A stretch of 64,000 nucleotides of DNA, from positions 62,001 through 126,000 of the forward strand of contig WTXI01000096.1 in the NCBI GenBank assembly GCA_022376515.1, in the 5' to 3' direction. The DNA comes from Lactifluus volemus. Taxonomy: Eukaryota; Basidiomycota; Agaricomycetes; Russulales; Russulaceae. The notes beneath the pieces are model-generated. The model was given only the letters and a program-made list of their open reading frames with translations. It searched no databases and was not told the origin of the DNA. Every line of letters begins with the position of its first letter. The first letter of the stretch is position 1. The translations under genes were made by a program, and so were the position numbers. Below, piece after piece: positions 50,869 through 62,017 of the stretch.

Positions 50869-52328
50869 ATGAGGAGTGTCCAGCTCACTGGTACGTATCT
50901 TTACGACCCTGTTTTGATAAGTACTAAATTGTTTCTCTATCAGTCATTAGAGCGCAGAACCTTCCCCGTCTCAAGACCTTCGTTGGCAAGCAAAGACTGT
51001 TTTATGCACTGTGACCTACAGAAAGAAACATGGCGGACAAAGTCGGTGCGAGCGTAGCCCAAATCGTGGAATGGAACGAGACCCTCGAAATGTTGTCAGT
51101 AATGTCATATTCTTATTTCTAGGTACAGCTAAGTCTCCTGCAGTGCTGTCCAACCACTCCCTCGTATTACTGTATCCCTCTATGCAGAAAAGACTCGGAT
51201 CCACGGGAAGATATCCTTATTGGAACGCAGGATATTGCCTGCGATACCCAACGCGGTTCGTCTACCTTTTCGAGTGTTTACGTATGCATCTGGCTGAGTG
51301 TCGTATTTGAAGCACTTGATATTGTTTTCGGCAGAACTGACGGAAATTCTGGACATGAAACAGAGTCGTCACACTCTCGTTAACGATCACCGTATCAGCA
51401 AATACGAGTCCCTCCACGACCGCAGCAATCAACGTGCCGAACCAGACTCCTTCTGACTTAGACGAGGCTGTCGATGAATCAAGTACTGGAGGTCCTATCA
51501 ACCAACTCAACAGTGACACATGCAACCCATGGCCGCTAACGCCCCTCTATCTTCTCTTTCACAAGGTGGTACTCCTGTGCAACCCATGGCGGATGGTCAG
51601 ACGTCAATTACTCTAGATCGCGCCGAGGAAGCTATGGATGCGATGAAATCCTGGAAGACCGCAGTTTCTATTATCAAGCAGGTGATGGATAATGTCAGCC
51701 CAATCGTAGAAGTACAAATAACGTCATTTCCCCCATGTTTCGCCTTCACTAACTTCTGCCCTTCAGCTGTTCCCGCCTGCAAAGTCAGCATGGATGCTGC
51801 TCTCAAAGGTTCCTGAGGTGCGTCACCTTGTGTTGTCAGCGGATATAGAATATTCATTCATTTTTTAAACAGACTTTGCTTCACCAGTTTAACCGTGATG
51901 ACAATGTCCAAAACGTACTTCACGCGATTCGGGATACTTTTGAATTTGCGAAGGAGGCAGACGCTTTGACAAATATGGAGCCAGCCTCTACGCAGGCAAA
52001 ATACTGGTTGAGATGCTAGATTGTGTCTCGGAATGTGCCAGATTTATTATATCCTATGCGGAGGATGTGCAAGTCGGTACGTCGTCTCGACCTCTCTCGT
52101 TTGTCAATTTCATAGTAGTCATATCACATGCAGGAACGCGGACTTTGAAGAATGCTTTCGGTAATGCTGATGAAAAAGTCGAACAGTATCGCACCAACCT
52201 TGTCCGATTGCGAGATAACTTTCTTGCCCGTGCTTCAGTCATCATCGAGTAGCTGTGCTAGAGTCAGGTGAGTGATCCTGATGATAGTCATGGAATTGTT
52301 GGATCATCAGTCTGACACGAGCCCACAG
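50869..52328 (+). pseudogene. NLR2 5' exons: C2-like and helical domains, several frame breaks
   Basis: ATG at 50869, first exon to about 50890, intron ending CTATCAG (50943). The C2-like part reads VIRAQNLPRLKTFVGKQRLF, TWRTKSV and IVEWNETLEM, then a later exon ITVSLYAEKTRI. The linker encodes SLTITVSANTS and AAINVPNQTPSDLDEA. The helical exon has LDRAEEAMDAMKSWKTAVSI and IKQVMDNVSPIVE, then LFPPAKSAWMLLSKVPE and FNRDDNVQNVLHAIRDTFEFAKEA. Relative to sister copies, single bases are missing near 51005, 51050, 51205, 51520, 51995 and 52248. The last intron is 52268-52328. As it stands no continuous protein can be made from the first ATG. Confidence 0.65.
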
Positions 52329-53876
52329 GATTGGATGCGAAAATCAGAGAACTGCCTTATAAAGGGGGCTGGAGATTCGACGATGACCAGAAACGCTGTC
52401 TCCCAGGGACACGCAAAGATTTCTTGCAACACATTATCAAATGGGTCGAGAATCCGAAATCTAAACATGGCCTCGTCCTCCTCGGCCAAGCTGGCACGGG
52501 AAAGTCATCAATTGCACATGAGGTCGCACGGCACTTTGAACACAGGTGTCTGGGCTCCTACTTCACCTTTCTCCGGAAGGAAGGTTCGAAGGACGATGCC
52601 TACCAGCTGTTCACGACAGTTGCGCGTGATCTCTCGGATCGCTATCCAGCGTTCAAACTCGCCCTCGGGAAGATCGTCAAAGATGATACGTCTCTTCGCA
52701 GTAGCCGAGGGTATCGTGCACTCTTCAAACGCCTCCTTCTTGAACCACTCCGGAGCCTTCAATATGATCAACCAATTCTGATCGTCATCGATGGATTAGA
52801 TGAGAGTGGAGATGCAATCGGCCAAACCGGATTGCATGTCTTCCTTGCTGAACATCTGTTCGACCTCCCATCAAATTTTCGCGTATTCATCACCTCAAGG
52901 CCAGAGGATGGTATCGGACTTACGTTTACGAAAGCATCATCTGTCGACACGATGTACATGGATGATGCGAAACTGGCTGCCAAGACCGAGGAAGATATAC
53001 GGATATATCTTCAGAAAGTGCTTCGTCCGGACGTGTTCGAGGTTCATGGCGCCGAACTAGCCAAGGCTGCAGAGGGCCTGTTTCAGTGGGCAGCTGTCGC
53101 ATCCGGGTTCATAAATAACCCTGACAGCCTCGGCCTCAGCATAAAAAGGCGGGTACAGCGCTTGTTAGGACACTCTCGAGGACTCAGCGGAGAAGGACTA
53201 TTGGACAACTTGTACGAAGAAGTTCTCAAGCAGTACTTCAAATCAGAAGAAGCACAGGCTCTGTTTCGATCGGTCATGGGACAGCTTCTTGCTGCAATTG
53301 AGCCGCTCTCGATCCATTCGTTGATTGGCCTGCGACGGCATTCACCCGCACCCGTCGATGACCCTGAGGAATCTGATTCGGAACTCGTCGTTGAAATTCT
53401 CAGTCACCTCGGCTCGCTGCTGAGTAATGTCACGCCATCTGATCAAATGCGTCCCATCATCCCTCTACATACCTCCTTCCGTGACTTTTTGACGAATAGG
53501 ACGAGCAACGTCTTTTACGTGGATCTTGAGGTCGCTCACCATCATTTGGCATATTCCTGCCTTGGCTTCATGCTCGATAATCTCAAATTCAATATTTGCC
53601 GACTCGAGACATCATATCTTGCAAATAAGGATGTCCCAGACTTGGACTCTCGAATCGGCAAATACATTCCGCCTGCTCTATCGTACGCCTGCGTTTCCTG
53701 GGGCAATCATTTAGAACACGTTGCTTTCGACGGCGGCCTTTTCGGAAAACTTAAATCGCTCTTTGAGAAGAAATTTCTGTTTTGGTTAGAAGTGCTTAGC
53801 CTCAAGAGTAATGTGGGCCTCGCTTCACGAGCCTTGACATCTGTATCGAAATGGTTGAAGCAGGAGGTTGGTTCAC
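52329..53876 (+). CDS. NLR2 NACHT exon, open
   Basis: A single open exon of about 516 codons, closely similar to the NLR1 NACHT exon. Walker A is GQAGTGKS (about 52482-52505), Walker B is ILIVIDGLDES, then FITSRPE, LFQWAAVASGF and IIPLHTSFRDFLTNR. The intron 53877-53925 (donor GTTGGT, acceptor CAATAG) matches the NLR1 intron position but uses a poorer donor. The exon has stayed free of stops although exons on both sides are broken. It could be under selection or only recently disabled. STAND NTPase; it would act as a nucleotide-dependent oligomerising switch. Confidence 0.8.
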
Positions 53877-53925
53877 CCAATAATTCGATATGAAGTTTAC
53901 TGACTTCTCGGTAAAATCACAATAG

Positions 53926-56105
53926 CGTTCCCGACCAGAATCAGAGAATTTGTTGGCTTTGGTGAATGATGCCTCCGCATTTGTGCGGTATTTCGGAATG
54001 GCCGTGGCAAAGAGCGCTCCTCATATCTACATTCTGCGCTCCCTTTCGCACCATCCTCTTCCCTTGTCCTCAATCATTACTTTGCCGATTTCCTCAAACG
54101 CTGTCTGTGGAACGCGGGCAGTTGTCTCGTTGGCCAGCTCTGGAAATGACGATTCGGGGTCATAATAGCTGGGTGACTTGTGTTGCTTTCTCGCCGGACG
54201 GGCAGCGCATCGCGTCGTCTGGTGATTCCACGGTTCGGGTGTGGGATGCCGCAACAGGAGACATCGTGGCGGGCCCATTTACTTAGCGACGCTCCGCCAA
54301 TTTGTCGCATTCTCCCCTGACGGACATCGCATCGCATCAGCTTCATACGACACAATTCGTGTGTGGGATATCTGCAACAGGAGAGGTCGTAGTGGGACCA
54401 TTACTGAACACAATCCTGTCAACTCAGCTGTATTCTCTCCTGACGGGCAGCCATTACATCGGCATCGAACGATTGCACGATTCGCGTGTGGATGCCGCAA
54501 CAGGAAGATCGTAGCGGGCCCATTTACTAGACACATAGCTTCCAGTACGCTCTGTCGCATTCTCACCTGACGGGCGCGCATCGCATCGGCCTCGGAAGAT
54601 TACACAATTGTTTGTGGGATGTCGCAACAGGAGAGGTCGTAGCGGGCCCACTTATTGGACACACATTTGGGTCAACTGTGTTACATTCTCACCTGATGGC
54701 GTCGCATCGCATCGGCCTCGAATGATCACACAATTCGCGTGTGGGATGCCGCAACAGGCAGAGATCGTAGTGGGCCCATTTACGGACACACAAGTCGTCA
54801 ATTCTGTTGCATTCTCGCCTGACGGACATCGCATCGCATCGCCTCACTGATCACACTATTCGCGTGTGGGATGCCAGAACAGGAGAGACCGTAGCGGCCC
54901 ATTTACTGGACACACTCTTGGGTCCTCTCAGTTGCATTCTCGCCGGACGGGAATCGCATCGCATCTGCCTCGGAGATCACACGATTGTTTGTGGGATGCC
55001 TCTGCAGGAGAGTTCCAGCGCACCCATTTACTGAAGACAAGTTACCGTCAGATCTATTGCATTCTCGCCTGATGGGAACGCATCGCATCGGCCACGTTCG
55101 ATCACTCGATTCGAGTGTGGGATGCTGCGACAGGAGAACTCGAAGCGTACCTCATTACTGGACACACAGATTATGTCGACGATGTTGCATTCTCGCCTGA
55201 CAGCCATCGCATCGCATCGGCCTCGTGCGATCACACAGTTCGTGTGTGGGATGCTGAAACAGGAGAGATCGTAGCGGATCCATTTACTGGACACACCAAT
55301 CAGTCCATTCTGTCGCATTCTCTCCTGATGGACAGCGCATCGCATCGTCGTCCAGAGATCGCACGATTCGGTGTGGGATGCCACTACAGGACAGGTCGTA
55401 GCAGGCCCATTTACTGCACCCACAGATTCGCTCGAATCTGTTGCATTCTCGCTCAACGGGCAGATCATAGCATCAGCTGTCGATTACAGTATCTGTGTGT
55501 GGTATCCCGCAACGGAGAGGTCGTAGCAGGCCCCATCACTGAAGACACACATTTGTCAAATGTGTTGCACTCTCGCATGATGGACAGCGCATCGCGTCCT
55601 CGCACAATAACACGTTTGAGGTATGGGATGTCGCAACAGGAGAGCTCATAGCGGGCCCGTTTACTGGACAACCAATTGGTCACGTCTGTTGTATTCTCAC
55701 CTGACGGACATCGCATCGCATCGGTCTCGCACGATCATGCTATTCGGGTGTGGGATGCCGCAACCGGAGATGTCATACAATCCGATTTGCTAGACGCACA
55801 GATTGAATCCAGCATGTCGCATTCTCACCATGCGGGGAGTACCTTGTCTCAGGCTCGAACGGTGGTGAAATTCGTATGGAGAAGATCGCTACAGAAGATA
55901 TCCATGCTTTGGACCAATTCTTACGAATCATGATGGTTGGGTATGTGGGAAAGACGGTGAACTTCTATTTTGGATCCCTGTGCTTCACCGGCCGTGTCAT
56001 TTGAACCTAGTACTTCTGGATTTCAGGCAAACAGGCAACCCGGCTTGATCTCTCGAAGTTTGTGCACGGATCAAACTGGGCTACGGTACATGATCACAGG
56101 TTATA
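53926..56105 (+). pseudogene. NLR2 WD40 array, degenerate
   Basis: The exon opens as in NLR1 ([18 protein letters not shown]), then loses frame near 54030-54080. One full repeat is readable ([37 protein letters not shown]). After that about a dozen repeat units follow with small deletions, so the WD40 frame jumps among all three frames up to about 55790. The end has the conserved tail DGWVCGKDGELLFWIP and TRLDLSKFVHGSNWATVHDH at about 55930-56100, again with breaks. Repeat units are about 110-130 bases. Damage is far denser here than in the NACHT exon. Confidence 0.8.
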
Positions 56106-58109
56106 GGAATAGAATCAGTTGTACGCCATTTACTGTAAATTCGAGTGTTCGTCCAGTTCGAGTCTATTTATTGAGAATATAGATTTGTTGTACTTATACG
56201 ACAACCCACCAGAGAAATACCGAGGGCTGAAGAACGAGAGGAGGGAAGGGCTAAACCACGCGAGAGACTTACTCGGGAGGGGGGTGGGTACCAGAGACAG
56301 CTTGGAAGCACTGGATTCCAAGAGCGTCATATCGCGGCACGGGTATACATCTCGATGAATACATGTACCTTGAAGACATAGTACCCGTTGTACCTGCTCT
56401 GATCCGAACATAACCTTCCCTGTTTTTCACCAGTCATGTTGCTAAACTTCAAATATTCCACCAGTCAAATACAGAGCACTGCGAAGATACGGAAAACAAG
56501 AATGTGCATGATTGATGGCGATGGATATATAGTAATAACTTGAACAAGAACTTGGAACAAGAAAAATCAAAAATTCAGCTGGCGTATTTGGAAACGCGAT
56601 AAATTGGACAAAGATAAGATAAGATTGTGCGGGATCCTTGATCAAAAATGTAACTGAAAACTTCTCGCTTTGTAGTGATAATGGCCATGTCAAGTCATAA
56701 TAACCCCTCAACAGCGCGCACCACCAGCAGGGCCATTCCACGAGCGTAACGAATTGCCTGTTCTGTCACCGTCACCATTTCCAGAGCCAGACGACGACTT
56801 GCTCAGTTGCTCTCACTGCCATCTACGCTTGGCCACGCGCTGTCGCTGCTTGTCAGTTTCCGCCGCCGCCGCATTCGACTCGCCACTTTCTGCCATTGCG
56901 ATGTCACCTATGAACACAGAACCAGATTGCCACCCGGCTGCTCCAAGGATGAGCGTGCATTCCTCTACCGCATGTCGTCGTCGTCGTCGTCGTCGTTGTC
57001 GGTGCAGGTGCGGTCGAAGAAGGGTGGCGGACCGGCCTTCAGCGGCCAGTTCGCAGGCCGTTGTTTTGCAACAACATTCGAGCGGAACGAAAGGACGCGC
57101 GCGTGGACATGAAGGCGAGGCGATCTTCAACGAGTCCACGCTGCATATGCCATCTACAAATGGTTCCACAGAGAGCATGGAAATGTCCCCTTCTGCCGTC
57201 AGATCTACATGAGTCGTCTTCTCCATTTCAATTTCGGCGCCATCGAAGTTCGGTCGCTCAAAGTTGCGACTAACAGCTTCTTGGGAAGCCGCCGTTGCTG
57301 CTGTGGTTGCGCATAGGACCTCCGCAGTGTCGATTGAAGGGGATGCGATCGCTGGGGCGAAGGGATCCGGCGATGCATGGTGATGGGGGCCAGTCAGTGT
57401 CATGCGCGTGACTCGGCTTGTGTCAAGCAAGCGGCAAGACCTAAAAGCCGAGCTCTCAGGCTAGCCAAATTCTGCCGTATCATCAACCATGATGCCCATA
57501 CATGGCAGGGAAGAAGGATCCAGCGTACCAGACGTAACTGACGCGCTTCTATGCGGAGCAAGTTCCAGTCGATGTAGCGCAAAGGTGATGCCGCGACGAC
57601 ATCTTGCTTTCGTTCTCGTGTTTCGTCAACTCTGTTCAAGTTGCGGGATCACATTGAAGGCACATCCTCAGCACGGATGAAAATGAAAAAGACAGCCAAA
57701 AAAAAAATGGCGGACGTTGGAGACAAGACGACGATGATGCGGGGACTGGCCAAATTAGTATCGACGGAGCTGATCGTGCAGTACCCCTCGTTTGAGTTGA
57801 CAACTTTGGATAACGACGTGACCACTAGCTCGAGCTCGGCTTCGAGTTTCCGCGCATTGAGTATAGTCTGTGCGAAGAACAGTACAGTTAGTATATCAGA
57901 CAACGGGGCGTAGACTATCAGAGCAGAACGATGCACGCACACCTGAGCACATCTCAGTGGCGAGAAGTGTTGAGACTGGGTGAGAGCCACTATCGGGCGG
58001 GAGATCTGTTGAGACGGGCCGGTAGCGCGGGAACATTCCCGGGCAGTACGGACAGTGTCACGGACCGGATCTAACCAGTCCAAGCGTACAATGTAGATAT
58101 TGGTAGATA
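56106..58109. other. No supported gene; microsatellite and repeat copy inside
   Basis: 56813-57430 (minus, 205 codons) and 56754-57212 (plus) overlap on a (GTC)n tract at about 56973-57000 and cannot both be real; no motif in either. 57649-58083 (minus, 144 codons) has one hydrophobic segment and is unrecognised. A dispersed repeat copy lies at 57415-57650. Confidence 0.4.
57415..57650. repeat. Dispersed repeat, copy 2
   Basis: Partner of 49057-49310. Shared blocks include GCCGTATCATCAAC and ACTGACGCGCTTC, and a minus-strand peptide ALRYIDWNLLR. Unlike copy 1, no NLR fragment is next to it, so the repeat is independent of the NLR sequence. Confidence 0.6.
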
Positions 58110-58123
58110 ATTGATTAAATACA
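58110..58123. repeat. Target-site duplication, left copy of insertion 1
   Basis: ATTGATTAAATACA, repeated exactly at 58493-58506 directly after the poly-A. Confidence 0.85.
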
Positions 58124-58492
58124 CGCCCGCCAAGAAATCCTCCGCCCGATCGACCGCGATATTTCCCTCCCTGTTCTCCTAGGCACAGCCGAGGGTGGTG
58201 CTGCCATGACCCGCTTCCTGAAAGCGATGCGCGCCTGCATAGCCCCGAGAGAAGCGTGGAACCCGGGATGATGTCCCCTTAGATAGATTGTACACCTTCT
58301 CACTGTAGATAGTACCCACTCTCTACTCCCTTCCCCGCCCCCAAAATAGCCATCCTTCTGTCCAGCCCAACGTTATACCTCACCCACACTCCCCCCACCG
58401 CCTGATCCATTCCTGTACCCATAGGGACCGCGTCTTTGTCATAGTCACATGTTGCGGGATATAAATGCTGATTTAAAAAAAAAAAAAAAAAA
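58124..58492 (+). mobile_element. 5'-truncated LINE insertion with poly-A tail
   Basis: The insertion is flanked by perfect 14-bp direct repeats ATTGATTAAATACA (58110-58123 and 58493-58506) and ends in a run of about 18 A after ATTT. The left part has an open frame of 48 codons (58125-58271) ending VLLGTAEGGAAMTRFLKAMR. This resembles the C-terminal end of RNase H-bearing fungal LINE ORF2 proteins (LLGT..G...L..F pattern, from memory). About 220 bases of 3' UTR follow. Structure is seen directly; clade (Tad-like) is inference. A retroposed mRNA end of a cellular gene is the alternative. Confidence 0.75.
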
Positions 58493-58645
58493 ATTGATTA
58501 AATACATTCCTTACCATTGTGCACGCTCCCTATTCACTCAGAAAGGACTATTATATTATTGTTTCTATTGTACATCTATTGTACAAGGCCTTAGGCCAAT
58601 GCACGCTCCTTCTATGTATTTAAAGGATTTCTTCCCAGCTGTTAT

Positions 58646-58676
58646 CACTTCAGTCTCTTACACATCGACTGAAGTG
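58646..58676. repeat. Hairpin: 10-bp stem, 11-base loop, with a second copy
   Basis: CACTTCAGTC and GACTGAAGTG flank TCTTACACATC. The core TTCAGTC...GACTGAA (25 bases, 58649-58673) recurs identically at 60144-60168. CGCTATCTTATCTAG occurs at about 60111-60125 and again at about 60169-60183, so the host DNA of insertion 2 is itself repetitive. Confidence 0.7.
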
Positions 58677-58685
58677 AGTATTACG
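58671..58685. repeat. Target-site duplication, left copy of insertion 2
   Basis: GAAGTGAGTATTACG, repeated exactly at 60047-60061. Confidence 0.85.
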
Positions 58686-60046
58686 GGGACCTTGTACCTG
58701 AACCACCACCATGGCCGGGCACACCTCTCACTCTAAGAGTGTAGAGAAGGTTGAGACTGTCTCTCGGAAATACCATCCGCCCCCAAGGAGATGACCCCTC
58801 CAGAAATCTACATGAATACACACACACTAGAGAGTGCATAAACCAGAATATACCCACAGAGAACATCACTCTGGAAATCTGCATGACCTGCAGACACACA
58901 CAAACGGGAGGATACTGCCCAGTAACTATACCAGAAAACATGAATAAACACCTGTAGGGGGACCTTGAACCCGAACCAAGACACCAGAAACCCCAAGCCT
59001 GGGCACCTAACACTGAGCGAACCCCCCCCGTAAAACCTGGATGAAAATCAACCCCCTGAAAACACAAGGCACCATCAACCGGCTAAGCAGGCTAACACGC
59101 CAACCGACTACCCTCACCCTTGCCACCTCATCACTGCCGCAAAATACAAACACTCTGGCCCCGAACGCACCAACAACAGAAAGAAAAGGCGTGCTCCACA
59201 GCCCAAGGAGGTGAGACCCTGAGCCACCCTATCAAAAACGACCCATGCCTGACCCTGCGTATACATCCTAGACAAGACGGGGAACCAAGTCCGCCTCTCC
59301 CACCAGCAAAAGCAGCATAGACCCCCCCCCCCCCGTGAGCAGATCGCTCCATCTACTGTAGACTCTCCTCTGTCCCCCCCACACATGTCTATATCAACCC
59401 CACTCCACGGGGCCCACGCCTTTGTTGTATTTATGTCGCAATACACAAATACAGATCCTGAAAGACATAAACACCCTACCTCCCCCTATTATTGCTGGAT
59501 CATCACGCTGCCCAAGATTTTGTTATGACTGAATATTTATGACCAAAAAGAGATGATGCCCGAGCTATATGCAAACGCAAGGAAGGCACAAAGAATGGCA
59601 TGTTGAGGATGGTGCCCTGGACCGGCGTGACAGAACGCGGGCCGCTCCCCTTGGAGATCATGCGGACTCCCGCTCCGAAGTCGAAAAACACGGGAAGAAA
59701 AAATCAATAAAAACTAGCCGATGATAAGATAGCAACAAAAATCTTATAAATTATAACAGTAAATATGAGGGTCAAAACAACCTGGGAAGAAGCCCTCAAA
59801 AAAGAAATTCCAGGTTCTCCATCCAGATTGGATAACTCGAGACGAGGTTTTTTAGTGGGTAGTAAACGCGGAAACACCGCCTCCTGAGTCCCACACTACC
59901 CCATATCCGGGGCGTGCGTAAACGCATTTTTTCCCTCCGAGACCGGACCGTAATGGCCCGCTTCAGCGCATTAGTTTAGAGTTGTTAGGTAATCTTGAAT
60001 TACTATCTTCGTCTATCTAATATATCGCTTTACAAAAAAAAAAAAA
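58686..60046 (+). mobile_element. Non-LTR-type insertion, 1.36 kb, no intact ORF
   Basis: It is bounded by perfect 15-bp direct repeats GAAGTGAGTATTACG (58671-58685 and 60047-60061), and its right end is TTTAC plus a run of about 13 A. It begins GGGGACCTTGTACCTGAACC, and a close copy (GGGGACCTTGAACCCGAACC) recurs at 58957, so the head is internally repeated. Plus-strand frames are short, C-rich and unlike reverse transcriptase, so a non-autonomous element mobilised by a LINE is the best reading. The target was the right arm of a 10-bp inverted repeat. Confidence 0.7.
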
Positions 60047-60061
60047 GAAGTGAGTATTACG

Positions 60062-60284
60062 ATTACATCATCTCTTACCTTATTTGGACTTACGCGACTT
60101 TTTACTTAGCGCTATCTTATCTAGGTAAATTATGATTATGAAATTCAGTCTCTTACACATCGACTGAACGCTATCTTATCTAGCGTTATCTAATCTACCT
60201 CAGCCGCTGCTTTTCAACAAGACCAAAAGTCGGAAGCTTGACATTCGGTGGAGGCGGATCATCTTGTCGCTATATGCAATCTAT
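60062..60284. other. Repetitive host sequence beside the condensin relic
   Basis: Contains the second copy of the 25-base hairpin and two copies of CGCTATCTTATCTAG. It appears to have replaced the downstream part of the condensin gene. No gene seen. Confidence 0.5.
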
Positions 60285-61690
60285 GCGTCACAATCAGCTT
60301 GACAATCAACTAAATCGTGATCCTGCGCACGCCTGCCACCTTGTCCTCGAGTGCGGACACTGCCGCACGCGTGATGTCGAGGCGCTGTTTGGGAAACTTC
60401 ACGGGTAGGTCGCAGAGTCAGCTGAGGACGGTGAACACTTTGGAGCGCACGTAGGAGGAAAGGTCGAGAGTGCGCTCGAGGAGCAGATCGTAGAGATCAT
60501 TGAGCTGTTTCTGCGTCTGGGTGCGTCGCTCATGAGGTCTTCCGAGCAAGCGAGCTTGCGGGTGAGACAGTCTATGATTTCAACGATCGCCATGCGCATC
60601 GGATAAGACTGTGTTTATGTAAAGTAAGGTCCCGTAGTCAGTCGAAAAAAATGTGTGTGTGTAGGAAAATGCACCTCTGAGTCCAAGTGCGAGAGTAGCA
60701 AGCTAATCTGCTTCAGGACTGCTCGCGGAGCCCACTCTGCGAATTGAGTGAGGAACCTAGAAAAGTTCCTTGGGCCCTTGGTATCTTGCGCATTGAAGCT
60801 CTTCGCAGCGATCTCGCGGAGGATCTCCTCGCCGAGTTGTGCATGGTCAAACTCCTTCAACAGCACGTTAGGACACTCTGCCATGGGTTCGGAGAGGTGC
60901 TCGTAGTACTGGAAGGATTGTATGATCGCGGTCTGCGCGGCAGGTCCATGCCCGTGATGTTTGACCGCCGCGAGACAGATGACTTTATAGACTCCAAGCT
61001 TGATAGGCTGGGACTGCATGTACTGCTCATTCTCCGTGACGTGGTACGCAGGCGCAATGAGACACCTACCGAGAAAGGGACATTTTTCCCTATAGTAAGC
61101 GAAGCTAATACAGTGACCTTGTGAGGAAGTGACGCACCCGATAAAAGTATCCCTCTCCCCACTCACAGTCCAAATCTTGGATGTCTTCAACTTCAAAACC
61201 TTGGCGATCAACGTAAGAATAGGCACGATTTGGTCTTTTCATGACCATTCGACTGCCTTGTTCTTGGAAGCAACTCTTGATTGCGTTGCTTTTCCACCTC
61301 GTCCCTTCCGAGACTTTGCGGGTGCCGCAGCAGCGGACGCATCCTCGTCGGGTACGTTCCCTTCTCGACCGAGCGGGCCGACCAGTTGAGCAAGAAGGCA
61401 TACATCTCCATCGGTATTTTATGTGCCGTGTACGTCTGCTGGTCTTCGTGACCGATGTCGTGCACAGCAGCATCCACCTCCGTGGCAAAGCCAGACATGA
61501 TAACGTCGAGTAGTTTGTTCATCAAGATACCGGGCATGACATCGACACATTTCAAAAAAGAACACAAGATCTCAAATTGATCTGGAGATGTAACAGCTTT
61601 GACGGACTCTGCTATGGCTCGGACAGCTTCTGTAATCAATGATGAGTGGAGGATCTTAGTGAAAGCATTTGCGACACACATTGAAGCAAA
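60285..61690 (-). pseudogene. Condensin complex subunit 1 (Cnd1/Ycs4 type) N-terminal relic
   Basis: Minus-strand pieces in order: FEILCSFLKCVDVMPGIL, PMEMYAFLLNW, KSRKGRGGKATQSR, QIVPILTLIAKVLKLKTSKIW, ENEQYMQSQPIKLGVYKVI, LREIAAKSFNAQDTKGPRNFSRFL, VLKQISLLLSHLDSE, then across an intron SYPMRMAIVEIID, LNDLYDLLLERTLDLSSYVRSK and FPKQRLDITRAAVSALEDK. This is the order in condensin subunit 1, the HEAT-repeat protein that helps compact chromosomes. Stops are seen inside: a TGA where Trp is expected (WS*KDQI), TGA in VLS*LCDLP and TAG in TI*LIVKLIV, all explained by C-to-T or G-to-A. A frame break lies near 61370. Homology ends at about 60285, so the rest of the gene is absent. Confidence 0.8.
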
Positions 61691-62017
61691 GCATCCATCT
61701 CTCCTGGTTGCATCGATCGTATGTCATGTTCATGCTCTATAGAATAGTTCCCTGAATCTTGTAGAGCCTGAAGCTCCTCTTGGACTCACTCGCCATCTGG
61801 CAAGTCGTTGCCAGTCCCGAACGCGTGTGAGCCGTGTCGGTCACATGCTTCATCGCGTGTAGTCACAGAAACAGAGATACATTCCGGCCAAAGAAAGGGA
61901 ATCAAGCCCTTGACATTTGACATATCTTTCGTTGAGTAAAAGATTCTCATGAGTGGAGGACGGTCATGGTTCGGTCTGATCAAAGCAAGACAACAGTCAA
62001 GGAATCTACAATTGATT
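61691..62017. other. Spacer between the condensin relic and NLR3
   Basis: No gene or repeat recognised. Possibly the remaining 5' part of the condensin relic and the 3' flank of NLR3. Confidence 0.4.

Noticed and set aside
56813..57430. 205-codon minus-strand frame
   Set aside because: Lies on a (GTC)n tract giving Arg runs; a plus-strand frame overlaps it and neither has a motif. Left unannotated as a gene.
58649..58673. Resemblance of CAGTCTCTTACACATC to a Tn5 mosaic end (library adapter)
   Set aside because: It differs at several positions, forms a perfect local hairpin with its flank and is present twice in genomic context; no adapter junction is seen.
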